From the NCBI GenBank assembly GCA_023678885.1, contig CM042982.1, positions 10,974,001 to 11,038,000 on the forward strand: a stretch of DNA of 64,000 nucleotides. The letters run 5' to 3'. Positions 35,890 through 46,789 of the stretch are shown here, piece after piece. The stretch comes from Pogostemon cablin. Lineage: Eukaryota; Streptophyta; Magnoliopsida; Lamiales; Lamiaceae. The notes beneath the pieces are model-generated. The model had not been told where the DNA came from. It ran no database searches and was given only the letters and a program-made list of their open reading frames with translations. Each line of letters starts with the position of its first letter. Positions within the stretch are counted from its first letter, which is position 1. The position numbers and the translations under genes are program-made.

Positions 35890-37645
35890 GATTTGTTCTT
35901 CGTCTTTAAGGATTCAGCAAGCTCAATTTCCAGTGCAAGAACCCTGTCTAAATGCATTCCATTCACAAGAAATGTCACAATATGAAGGAAACATGCTTCT
36001 AAGCTCCTCATTAGCCTTCCAAAGGACCAAAAAAAGGAAGGAAAAGAAACAACTATGAGACTCAGGTTAGCAATGTAGATTAAATCATCACATTAAACAC
36101 AAAATAACCTCACTTTATGCAATTGAGTGATTTCTCTCTGTGTAACTTAGAAATCCGAGTCCGCATCGTTGTCTATGCTGAAGAGTGTTTTCATTTTTCA
36201 TCTTTTCGAGCTGCAGGGTAAAATGTGTCAATATGTTTGGGTTCCTAGAAAGAACTACCTCTTCATGTAAATGGTAGATACTAGATCTTAATCTTTGGGT
36301 TCCCAAATGTTCGCTTATAACATCCAAGCTCTTCCCATTGCTCAGTGGGAATGAGGGGCAGAATCCTGCAAATTTGCAAAAATCACTTCAGGTTCTTTTT
36401 TTTTTATTTTTTATTAAGAACAAATAACTTGTAACTAAGGTATCTTGCATTTATATTACAACATAATTTTGAAATATAAAGTTCTACAAACTAGAACAAT
36501 CAAGTTATTGATATGCCGAATAATTTTGACACAAGTGTCTGAGAGATAGAGCAATCAATAAAGTTAAACCTGAGTCTTCTGTAACTGAACAGGTTGCATC
36601 AAGTAAGAAATTTCACCATGAACAACAGAGAAACAGGTTTCTCTTTTTGTATATATTGAATCATTCTGCTTCAAGGAAAGAGGTAAGAGTTCCCAGTTGA
36701 CCCATTCAGACCTACTTCAGTCACAGAACAATATTCGTTCTTCCTAAAATTTGAGAAAGATTTTGCATCCTCCAGTTGTTCCTTCACCAAGGTAAGTTCA
36801 GTAGCTATCTGAGATAATTCTGCCTCAAATTCTAGCAAAGAAACTTCAAGTTTTTCCTTCTCTTCCTTGCAGCATTCTAGGCTCAGCAGGGCATATTCCA
36901 ACTCAACCTTTAATTGGTCATCATGCTTCTCTGAAAGTGCTGACATCAATTCTGCTTCCAATGCCATGAGTCTGACGAGAGCTCCTCGTTCTTCTTCAAG
37001 CTCACGGCCTCAGACTTCTTTCTGTTTTCAATCTCATCAATTGCGTCTTGCAGCTTCAAAAGCATCTCTTCCCCATGTTTTTTTGGATATTGATAGCTGT
37101 TGCTTTAGCTCATGAACCTTGGTTTCACATTGTTCTTTAATGAATGCATGGCAGCTGATGGTGCTTCGGTTTCTCTCTTGTCACGGGCTCCAAGACATTC
37201 AGCTTCAGCCTTGTCTTTCAGTTCCTTCAAATGAGTGGATAAGTTCTTACATCCTTCCGTCTTCAAGACCTGTTCATCAAGCTTATGAGAGAGTTCATTG
37301 AACTGAGAACGGAGCATCATCAGTTCTTCTTTGTACTCATCCGGCAAAGTTATGAGTATTCTGTTCATCAACTTTGCATTGGAGCACTATAACCAAAATC
37401 TCTAATTGCTCTTTTGAAAGAGTCAAGCAATTGGTTTCCTCTACTGCATCTTTCATCATGTTCTCTACCCGTTCTACCTCAGAAGCTTGCAGAACATTAT
37501 CCGTTGAGAAGCGGACCAATGAAAATATCCATCGGAGAAAGTTCTTGAGCTTGAGGTCGATGGTTTTGATCCATCTACAAAGAGAAGTGTTAGCTCGATG
37601 CATCATTAAAAACTCACCAAGTATCAAGCAATCAAGATCTTTCAT
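35890..37645 (-). pseudogene. Coiled-coil protein pseudogene, At1g22060-like (EEIG1/EHBP1-type C2 family)
   Basis: Broken exons in order on the minus strand: 37645-37337 ('SKEQLEILVIVLQCKVDEQN'), 37371-37105 (YKEELMMLRSQFNELSHKL, then LKELKDKAEAECLGARDKRE), then in shifted frames KVHELKQQLSISKK and KLQDAIDEIENRKKSEA. After these come 36967-36671 (ALEAELMSALSEK, ECCKEEKEKLEVSLLEFEA), 36327-36115 (SIYHLHEE, a 54-nt intron, LEKMKNENT) and about 36040-35895 (ANEELRSMFPS, then VLALEIELAESLKTKN in another frame). Wording and order match what I recall of the long plant coiled-coil proteins with an N-terminal NT-C2 domain, exemplified by At1g22060. Those are much longer and start with the C2 domain, which is missing here. 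At least three frame changes and missing exons mark it as dead. Confidence 0.7.
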
Positions 37646-38388
37646 CCTTTAACTTCATCCTAATAGCAAGAATGAACCAAACCAACAAGGCATGTTTAAC
37701 CTTTTTGAGACCACAATGATGTGTTAATTCTCGCATATGTATGCTTTATAAACTCTCCTCCATGTATCTTCCAATGAATTTCATCAAGTTTATGCATCAA
37801 ACTAACACATATGCAATGAATTCCAACAATATGCCAATGCTGTTTTAGAGGAGAAAATGAACACATTTGGTCAAATTTTTCACTCAAGCATTTCATCAAA
37901 CACCTTATGTGCCAACTTCTCAGCCCTCATGATTCTACTTTCATTCAACCCCATTCCTTCAACAATTAGCTCCAAATTATCACAAATGCTCCACAATATC
38001 ACACCACAGCTCAAGAAATTCGAAATTAAAGCCTTCACTTCACACCCATTAAACTTGCAGCAAAAACGCAATTCTCGATGTAAATCCTTTCCTTTTTTTT
38101 CCTCAAAAATTCGAATCAAACATGCTTATTCCAATTGAGACTTCTCTTGTGAAACGTGTCATAGAGAGAGATTGTTGTGAGACGGATTTATCCATGATAT
38201 TATCTACAATTTAATAATATAATATAGGATATTATGAATAGTCAAAACTCATTGGCAAAAACTCCTGCGCCTCCGAGAACACGGTCCGTGTTCCCATGTA
38301 AATACAACCCTTTTCCTCCCTATTCTATTTAAATCTATATATTGCTAGGGAATTTAAATTGTAAAGGGGCACGGAAATTGCTCCGTGT
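37646..38388 (-). other. Upstream flank of the coiled-coil pseudogene, short minus-strand frames only
   Basis: Minus frames 38119-37880 (ending AEKLAHKVFDEMLE) and 37899-37696 overlap and show no domain I can name; the first ending is loosely PPR-like. Above 38130 there is a GTGAGACGG word and ordinary spacer. The last 8 bases (CCCGGCGC would follow at 38389-38396) border the hAT foldback. Confidence 0.35.
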
Positions 38389-38589
38389 CCCGGCGCTAGA
38401 GCTGTCAAAATAGGTTGAGCCTATTGGGCCAACCTACCCCAACCCACCAATTTCTCAATCAAAAATTAACCCGTCCCATAAAAGTCAGCCCCACTTCAAA
38501 CCCACTAAAGTGTTGGCTAACCCGCACCGCCCCACCAATCCAACATTAACCCACTTTTATAAATTAAAATTTAAAAAAGTGACATACAA

Positions 38590-39125
38590 CTTTTAGATTT
38601 TAATATTTAAATAATAAAAATATTATCACCCAATCCTACCCCTACCCACCCCAAAAGAATTTTTTTTAATTTTTTTTAGATTTTAATATTTAAATAATAA
38701 AAATATTATCACCCAACCCTATCCTCTATCAACCCCACCCCCACCCAACCCCCCTCCCCTAAAGAAAATTTTTTAAGTTTTTTTTAGATTTTAATATTTA
38801 AATAATAAAAATATTATCACCCAACTTACCCTTAGTCACCCCACCCCCCAAAAAAAATTTTTTTAATTTTTTTTAGATTTTAATATTTTAATAATAAAAA
38901 TATTATCACACAATTCTACCCCCTATCCACCCACCACCCACCCACCCACCCACCCACCCACCCCACCCCACCCCCGACAATTTTTTTTTTTTTAATTTTA
39001 GATTTTAATATTTAAATAATAAAAATATTATCACCCAACCTTATCTCCTACCCCTACCAGCCCCAGCCCCCACCAACTCCCCACCCATTTTTTTTAAATT
39101 TTAAATTTTAATATTTAAATAATAA
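38590..39125 (+). repeat. Left arm: six tandem units of the hAT foldback
   Basis: The TTTTAATATTTAAATAATAA core starts near 38592, 38676, 38787, 38875, 38999 and 39096. The spacers are C-rich (CCCACCC runs). Unit length varies with the homopolymer and CCCA runs. Confidence 0.85.
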
Positions 39126-39129
39126 AAAA

Positions 39130-39720
39130 TTTTGAGGGTGGGTGGGTGGGTGGGTGGGGTGGATAGGGGATATGGTAGGGGTAGGATTGAGGGTAGGGTT
39201 GGGTGATAATATTTTTATTATTTAAATATTAAAATCTAAAATTTATTAAAAAAAAAATTTTTTGGGGGTGGGGTGGGGTGGATAGGGGGTAGGGTAGTGT
39301 GATAATATTTTTATTATTTAAATATTAAAATCTAAAAATATTTTGGGGTGGGTGGGTGAGGGGTGGGGTGGTAGGGTAGAGTTAGGTGATAATATTTTTA
39401 TTATTTAAATATTAAAATCTAAAAATTCTTTTTTAAATTTTTTTTTGGGATGGGTGGGTGTGTGGGTGGGGGGTGGATAGGGGGTAGTGGTTGGCTGATA
39501 ATATTTTTATTTTTAAATATTTAAATCTAAAATTTAAAAAAAAAAATTGATGGGTGGGTGGGTGGGAATGGGTAGAGTTGGGTAATAATATTTTTATTAT
39601 TTAAAAATTAAAATCTAAAATATTTTTTTTTAAAAAAATTTTTGGGGGGTAAGTGGGGGTGGGTGATAGGTGGGTGAGGGATGGATAGGTCATACGTGGA
39701 TAGGGGGTAGAGTGTGTGGG
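39130..39720 (-). repeat. Right arm: inverted units of the hAT foldback
   Basis: The reverse-complement core (ATAATATTTTTATTATTTAA) appears near 39205, 39302, 39391, 39499 and 39587, with GGGTGGGTGGG spacers. These G-rich spacers on the plus strand could form quadruplexes or pair with the left arm. Confidence 0.85.
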
Positions 39721-39869
39721 CTAACTCGCGGCCCGCCCCACCATAACCCACCATTACCCGCCCCACCGGTAACCCGCCCCACAAGTGGCCCGCCCCACTT
39801 GGACTCATCATAAGGTGGGTTGTGGGCTAAACTGTCCCACCAACCAATTCTGACAGCTCTACCCGGCGC

Positions 39870-41724
39870 ACAAGAGACTCACCCAAACTCATTATCTTAA
39901 ATATTTCCTAAACAGAGTGACTAGGGTACAACCACCGTTAATTAATTCTTGCTCCTATATCAAAACATCAAAACACACACACTGAAGGTGAAAGATTGAT
40001 GTTGTACATTTAAATATTGTTACCCCTTTCCCATCCTAGTCATTGTCTTTCCTAAATTTAAAAGATAATTCAAATCATTCAATTCTTTAGCATTAATTAT
40101 TATTATGAACGATATTAAGCTCCCAATCTGATGATTCGTTGTTTCTTGTCGCCTTTTTTTAACTCCGGTGAATCGTCGATATGTGGCAGAAGTATAGTCC
40201 GATAATGTTATTGTATGTAATGACTTTATTATAGTATGTTAGTTAAAAATGTTGTCCGTTCATCTTATAGTATGTCGTTTCATTGATATAGTGTGTTAAA
40301 CATTATTTCGAAGTGTCATGAGTATGATGAAATGAGGAAGGTAACATACTGTACGAGTGTTATAGTATATCGAGATTCTATTATAGTATGTTACTTATCT
40401 GTTATTGTATGTTAGTTGACAATATATTTTCTGATCTTATAGTACATCGCGTCCATGTTATAGTATGTTATAGTATATCGAGAAGAATGATTTTAAAATA
40501 CAACAATGATGAAATGACATATTATAACATAAAAATAACATACTATAGCATTCACATGGTAAAATCATATTCATTTCTATCTAATGAACTCTAACATACT
40601 ACAGCGAAAAAATGACATACGTTAACACAAAAATAACATACTATAGCATTCACATGGTAAAATCACACTCATTTCTCTCTAACAAACTATGACATACTAC
40701 AGCGATCAAATGACATATTATAACATAAAAAAACTAACATACTACAACATTCAACTCATATAATTACATTTCACATACAATAATAAGCAAATAACAATCT
40801 TACACCAATTCGCGACATACTATAAGAATGAAAGCATTAACACACCTTCAACGACATTTTCATCGACCTAGTATACGGAACAATATCCATGGATTCTTCT
40901 TTTATGTTTAACAAAATTGAAGATGATTCGCCGGAGAAACACTGGACAAGGACGACTAACTAAGTTTTACGTTTGTTATCCAGATTCATACCAATATCGA
41001 CGGCCAACAGTGAAACATTAACGTCCACTATCCATTCGCCGGTTGAAACATAATGGGATGATTGGCCGGATGCGAAGAACGTAATGAAAATGGTTAGTCA
41101 TCCACGCAGAAATCATTAATGATTAATCCCTAAAATTTAGGAACTAATTAAGATAGTGGGTTGACTAATAATAATATTAATATATAATATAATATTAAAT
41201 TATAAAAAATAGAGTGGGTTAAACCTTCTTAGTCCCGTCTCTCTAGTGACCCGTCTCACAGGAGATTTTGTCATTTCAATTTACGAAAGAGAAATTATAA
41301 TTTTTTTACTTTAATAATTGTGATTTTCAATTTTAGTTTATTTTTACTTTTTAATTTAATTTTCATTTTTCTTGGTTCAATTTTAATCCTTAAGGGCAAA
41401 AACTGAAAAAAAAATTTAAATTTATAATAGTTAAAGGATTAAATGTAAATTTTGTGATAATTTGACATAATACATAAAGGACAAAATATGATAATTTGAC
41501 CGAAAAAATATAATTTCTCAAATTATATTAAAATTCGCACCTTACATCCACTTCAAAAATATCATTCCAACCTAAAACACATAACATATTTTACACTTTA
41601 TTTATTACCTAAAAATACCACAATACCCTTAAAAGTCAATAAAGTTGGTCAAAATAAAAATGTATAGACTTTGTTAGTGAATAATCCATTAGTTATTTTA
41701 ATGAAAAAGTGAATGTAAAAAAAT
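39870..41724. repeat. Repeat-rich spacer built on the ACATACTATA/TATAGTATGT word
   Basis: Between 40200 and 40500 the word occurs mainly as TATAGTATGTTA; between 40520 and 40830 it occurs as TAACATACTATAG, giving an inverted layout. CGCCGG-containing segments lie at 40140-40180 and again at 40925-41070. The rest is AT-rich with no gene. Confidence 0.55.
40526..40790 (+). repeat. 98-bp tandem repeat, about 2.7 copies
   Basis: Units begin at 40526, 40624 and 40722 (AACATAAAAA or AACACAAAAA) and contain ACATACTATAGCATTCACAT and ACATACTACAGCG. The third copy is shorter and more diverged. Confidence 0.8.
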
Positions 41725-41932
41725 TACTCACTGCATCCATCGATAACGTACTCATTTGCTTTTTGCACGTGGATTAATGAGTATAAGTATTATTTTATAT
41801 AAAGTGAGTAGTTGTATTAGTAGTGAAGGATTGATATGTCTGGGGTCCTTTTACTAAAAGGGAAAATGAAAACCTTTTAAATGGAAGACCAAAATGTCAA
41901 AATGAATACTTTATCAGCAGACGGAAGGAATA
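41725..41932 (+). mobile_element. Stowaway-like MITE
   Basis: The left end TACTCACTGCATCCATCGAT and the right end, read inward as TATTCCTTCCGTCTGCTGAT, form an inverted terminal pair with TA edges. The interior includes ATTTGCTTTTTGCACGTGGA, shared with 8719-8763 and with 32883-33102 (inverted). Confidence 0.75.
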
Positions 41933-42181
41933 TATAATTATGAAGAAACATATATATAATATTCAATAAAAATATATATACGTATAGATACATGGGTGCA
42001 CGTGCATAAGATATCAACTCTTAAAATAATTTTCTCAAAATCGAATCGGACCAACCGATTCGATTGGAAACTAGAGTCAGAACAAATCAGAACACCTAAA
42101 AAACTATTTTTAGGGTTGAATTGAGTTGGAATGGGAAAATCGATTGAACCGGTCAAACCGGTCAAACTAGAGTCAGAATCA

Positions 42182-42512
42182 ATCAATCTGATGTCATGTG
42201 AAGTGTTCAAAAAGCTTGGTTTGGGGAGTTGAAGCCAACATCTATAGCATTGCAGCTTGCTGATAGATCCATGACTTACCATAGTGGGGTGGTTGAAGAT
42301 GTCTTAGTAAAAGTGGGGAAATTTATATTTCAAATGGATTTCATTGTGCTAGATATGGAAGAAGAAAAAGATGACAAGGTTCCTCTAATTTTGGGAATGT
42401 CGTTCCTTGCGACTGCAGGAGCTAATATTAATGTGAAGAAAGAGGAGTTGAAGTTGAAAGTCAATGATGAACAAGTCATCTTCTTACTTGATAAAGATAT
42501 GAAGTGGCCTAG
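42182..42512 (+). pseudogene. Athila-like Gypsy protease-region fragment, part 1
   Basis: The frame reads 'INLMSCEVFKKLG', then ALQLADRSMTYHSGVVEDV, KVGKFIFQMDFIVLDMEE and LILGMSFLATAGANINVK, ending at DMKWPS. It is clearly related to the protease region of the Gypsy element at 55850-56200. A break near 42230 separates the first motif from the 112-codon frame that starts at 42229. The fragment begins abruptly at 42182 and is cut at 42512 by the three-LTR insertion, continuing at 50998. Confidence 0.85.
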
Positions 42513-44316
42513 TGTCACGCCTCAATTTTCCATAAAAAGAAAGGAATATTTATTCGCAATTCTTTGATAATATTAACCTTCAATGTGAGAGTGAACCATA
42601 AAATAAAATTAATAAAATATCATAAATAATAAAAATTATACAAAAGTATGTCATTAAAAATTATATAAAAATAATTCACGCAATGCATTATTAAAAAGCT
42701 CTAATGTAATGGATCCGCTCCCTGTACACCTCGCAACTTCAACCTGAAAAAGGGTTTGGAGCAGGAGAGGTGAGCGTCTGAAACACACTTAGTGGGTTAA
42801 CTTAAATAACTGCACAATTAAAAATAAATATGTATGCCAAATCTACTACAAGATGTAACACATGTCAATTTTAATAGAATAATTTGCACGTTGTTGTTAG
42901 ATAACTCGTTGAAAATATTTTAGACCGAACTATCATCCGATAACTTGTGTTAGTTGGTCTGTGCGCACCGAGCCGTCACCCCAATACGATGTTAACATAC
43001 TTTGAAATATATTTTAGTACTGAACCGACGTAGCCAGTAATTTGTGTTAATGGTCTGTGCGCACCGAGTCGTCACCTAATACGATGTTAGTAGGAAAATA
43101 TTTGTCATCGAACTAAAAGCACACATGGCATGTAACATGACATATCTGTAACACATATCAAATCTTAACATAACAATCATGATATAAAAATGTAGCACTC
43201 GGTAAAGAGTGAAAGTTACACCATCTTGAACTTTCTTGAAAATTGTAGAGTGGACAAGGCTTGCTCTTCGATCTCAGAAATTATTGAAAATGTATACCAA
43301 TATTATTATTACAAAAATAAAATAAAGATTTTTCACTTAAAATAATAGTAGTGATAAAATTATAATAATACTATTTAATGAAAAAAATTATAATTATAAA
43401 TGAAAAGTAAAATTATAATAGTGTTTAAAATAAAACGTTAAGATAATAATATAAAATGAAAAATTAAATTTACGTACTGCCATGAAAACGAAAGCATATA
43501 TTACTTTCAAAACTCAGTTTTGATTTATTTATTATTATTTAATATACTTTTTATAAATTGCAATCAAGTCCCTGCATTATATTAAATTCTCATTTAAACT
43601 TATTCTAAACTCTAAACTTATTACAAAATGACTCAACTTGAGTTATACAACTTCGTTTGAAAATCGAAAAACACTTTTGGAATCCTCGCAAGACGAGGAT
43701 CATATGTATTCCAATTTTACATGAAAATAACGAAGTTTGAAATAATGCAATTTCGAAAGTGAAGTGGGTTTCTTCATAACTCTTTCATTTTACGTCAAAA
43801 TTCAAAACTAATTATGCTTTTGTGATCCTCGTGAGGAGAGCTTCAAAATGACTTATAATATCAAAGCTAACTCACACCAAAACAAAAATATGTCATTAAA
43901 GTGTTAAAAACTTCGACGGAGCTTTTCTAGCTCAAATGTCATCTATTTTATAAAAGAGTTATATATTTGGAATCTACGCTTCGAGGCGAACATTTTAGTA
44001 TATAATATGATAAAAACAAATTACAAAATAGAAGACGTAAAGAGGAGCAGTATGTGTGATATTTATATATGTATATGCATGCGTTATATATATGTGTGTG
44101 TGTATTTGTAGAGAAAAGAAAGGAGTATACACATATTTGTTTGTAAACTTGGATGCCAAGTATATATATGAAAAGAGAATGATCCAAACTTTAAAATTAT
44201 AATAATTACAAACTTGGAGGCCAAGTTGCAAGACCAAACTTGGTGGCCAAGTTGGAAAAAGAAAAATGTGTGATTCACACACACACGTCACCACTCAACT
44301 TTATCCAAAATTCACA

Positions 44317-44375
<59 letters not shown>

Positions 44376-44460
44376 AAATATATATTATCACAAAATAATA
44401 TAATTTTATTTAAAAGTAAAATTTACGAAAATATAGATTATGAAATATTGGGGTATTACA
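42513..44460 (-). repeat. LTR A of the three-LTR complex
   Basis: 1948 bp, plus-strand ends TGTCACGCC and GGGGTATTACA. It contains one (AT)n run at 44322-44372 and duplicated GGTCTGTGCGCACCGAG words near 42955 and 43050. Confidence 0.9.
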
Positions 44461-44733
44461 ATCCATCCTCCTAAAAATAATTTCATCCTCGAAATTAGAC
44501 AAACTTCTTAATAATAAAATAAATACTTATGTACCTTGAAGCTGATGTCGTGTACCAGGTAGATGCGTAGCGAGTATCATTAGAAAATTATTTAAATATC
44601 TGTCCTCCAAAATATAGATTCATAAATAATTTATTTAAAAATATGAATCCACAAAAACGTAGATTCATAAATAATTGATTTTTTTTAAAAAAAGTACGAG
44701 CCCACAGAAACGTAGACATGTTCTGATACCATA
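44461..44733 (-). other. Internal segment 1 with primer site
   Basis: A 273-bp non-coding segment. On the minus strand the primer-binding site (44720-44731, TGGTATCAGAAC, one base off the consensus) lies next to LTR B, and the purine tract AGGAGGATGGAT lies next to LTR A. There is no gag or pol. Confidence 0.85.
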
Positions 44734-46303
44734 TGTCACGCCCCAATTTTCAATAAAAAGAAAGGGAGATTTATTCGTAATTCTTTGATAATATTAATCT
44801 TCAAAGTGGGCGTGAACCATAAAATAAAATTAATAAAAAATATTATAAACAATGAAAATTATACAAAAATATATCATTAGAAATTATATAAAAATATTTT
44901 GCCCAGCGCATTAATTAAAAAGTTCTACCGCAACGCATCCACCCCCAGTACGCCGTCGCAGCCTCAACCTGAAAAGGGTTTGGAGTGGGAGGGGTGAGCG
45001 TTTGAAATACACTCAGTGAGTTAACTTAAATGATTGCACAGTTAAAAATAAATATGTATGCCAAATATACCATAAGATGTAGCACATGTAAATTTTAATA
45101 AAATAATTTGCACGTTGTCGTTCGATAACTCGTTGAAATTATTTTAGACCGAACTGTTGTCCGATAACTTGTATTAGTTGGTCTGTGCGCATCAGGTCGT
45201 CACCCCAATATGATGTTAGCATACTTTAAAATACATTTTAGTACTTAACCGAAGTAGCCAGTAACTTGTGATAGTTGGTCTGTGCACACCGAGTCGTCAC
45301 CTAGTACGATGTTAGTAGAAAAATATTTATCATCGAACTAAAAGAACACATGGCACATAACATGACATATCAGTAACACATTCATATCTTAACATAGCAA
45401 TCATGACATAAAAATGTAGCACTCGGTAAAGAGTGAAAGTTACTCCACCTTGAACTTTCTTGGAAACTGTAAAGTGGACAAGGCTTGCTCTTCGATCTCC
45501 GAAATTCTTGAAAATATATACCAATATTATTATTACAAAAATAAAATAAAAAATTTTCACTTAAAATAATAATAGTGATAAAATTATAATAATACTATTT
45601 AATGAAAAAATTATAATTATAAATGAAAAGTATAATTATAATAATGTTTAAAATAAAACGATAAGATAATAATATAAAATGAAAAATCAAATTTACGTAC
45701 TGCCATGAAAACGAAAGCATATATTGCTTTCAAAACTGAGTTTTGATTTATTTATTATTTTTTAATATACTTTGTATAAATTGCAATCAAGTCCTTGCAT
45801 TATATTAAATTCTAAATTTAAACTTACCCTAAACTTTAATCTTATTACAAAATGATCCAACTTGAGTTATACAACTCCATTTGAAAATTCGAAAATACTT
45901 TTAGAATCCTCGCAAGACGAGGATCACATGTATACCACTTTTAATGAAAATAATGAAGTTTGAAATAACGCAATTTCAAAAGGGAAGTGGGTTTCTTCAT
46001 AACTCTTTCATTTCACGTCAAAACTCAAAATTAATTATACCTTTGTGATTCTCGTGAGAAGAGCTTCAAAATGACCTATAATATCAAAGCTAACTCACAG
46101 CAAAATAAAATATGCCATTAAAGTATTAAAAACTTCGATGGAGTTTTTCTAGCTCAAATGACATCTATTTTATAAAAGAGTTATATATTTGGAATCTACG
46201 CTTCGAGACGAACATTTTGGTATATAATATGATAAAAACAAATTACAAAATGAAAGACGTAAAGAGGAGCAGCGTGTGTGATATTTATATATGTATATGT
46301 ATG

Positions 46304-46367
<64 letters not shown>

Positions 46368-46416
46368 TTGGCATCCAAGTTTAGAAGCAAATATATGTAT
46401 ACTTCTTTTTTTCTCT

Positions 46417-46502
<86 letters not shown>

Positions 46503-46784
46503 AGACTTATCCAAATTTTAAAATTATAATAATTATAAACTTGGCCTACCAAACTTGGTCGTCAAGTTGGAAAAAGAAAAATGTGTGATTCACACACACA
46601 CATATCACCACTCAATTTTATCCAAAATTTTAACTCAACTTTTTCGTATCCAAAATTCACATGTGCATATATAATAATATATAAATATATATATTTATTA
46701 AAGATGTATTATCACAAAATAATATAATTTTATTTAAAAGTGAAATTTACAAAAATATAGATTATGATATATTGGGGTGTTACA
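44734..46784 (-). repeat. LTR B of the three-LTR complex
   Basis: 2051 bp. It is longer than A and C because it has two (AT)n runs (46305-46365 and 46432-46499). Otherwise it is collinear with them. Confidence 0.9.
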
Positions 46785-46789
46785 ATTAT

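Larger units (their letters stand above)
38397..39861. mobile_element. hAT-type foldback element made of two opposed tandem arrays
   Basis: Terminal inverted repeats TAGAGCTGTCAAAATAGGTT (left) and TAGAGCTGTCAGAATTGGTT (right, read inward) are flanked by a perfect 8-bp duplication CCCGGCGC (38389-38396 and 39862-39869). TIR wording and the 8-bp duplication indicate the hAT superfamily. No transposase is present. Inside, about six direct units (38590-39120) face about five inverted units (39160-39640). Each is roughly 85-125 bp with an AT core and a CCCACC-rich or GGGTGG-rich tail. The whole 1.47 kb could fold into one long hairpin. Confidence 0.9.

Noticed and set aside
38150..41270. GTGAGACGG words at 38170 and 41235-41262 as ends of one large element enclosing the hAT foldback
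   Set aside because: The inverted match does not extend beyond a few words and no flanking duplication is found.
46170..46529. Frames of repeated Tyr-Ile residues (46170-46514, 46278-46529) and the one at 21781-21966
   Set aside because: They are translations of (AT)n runs, not genes.
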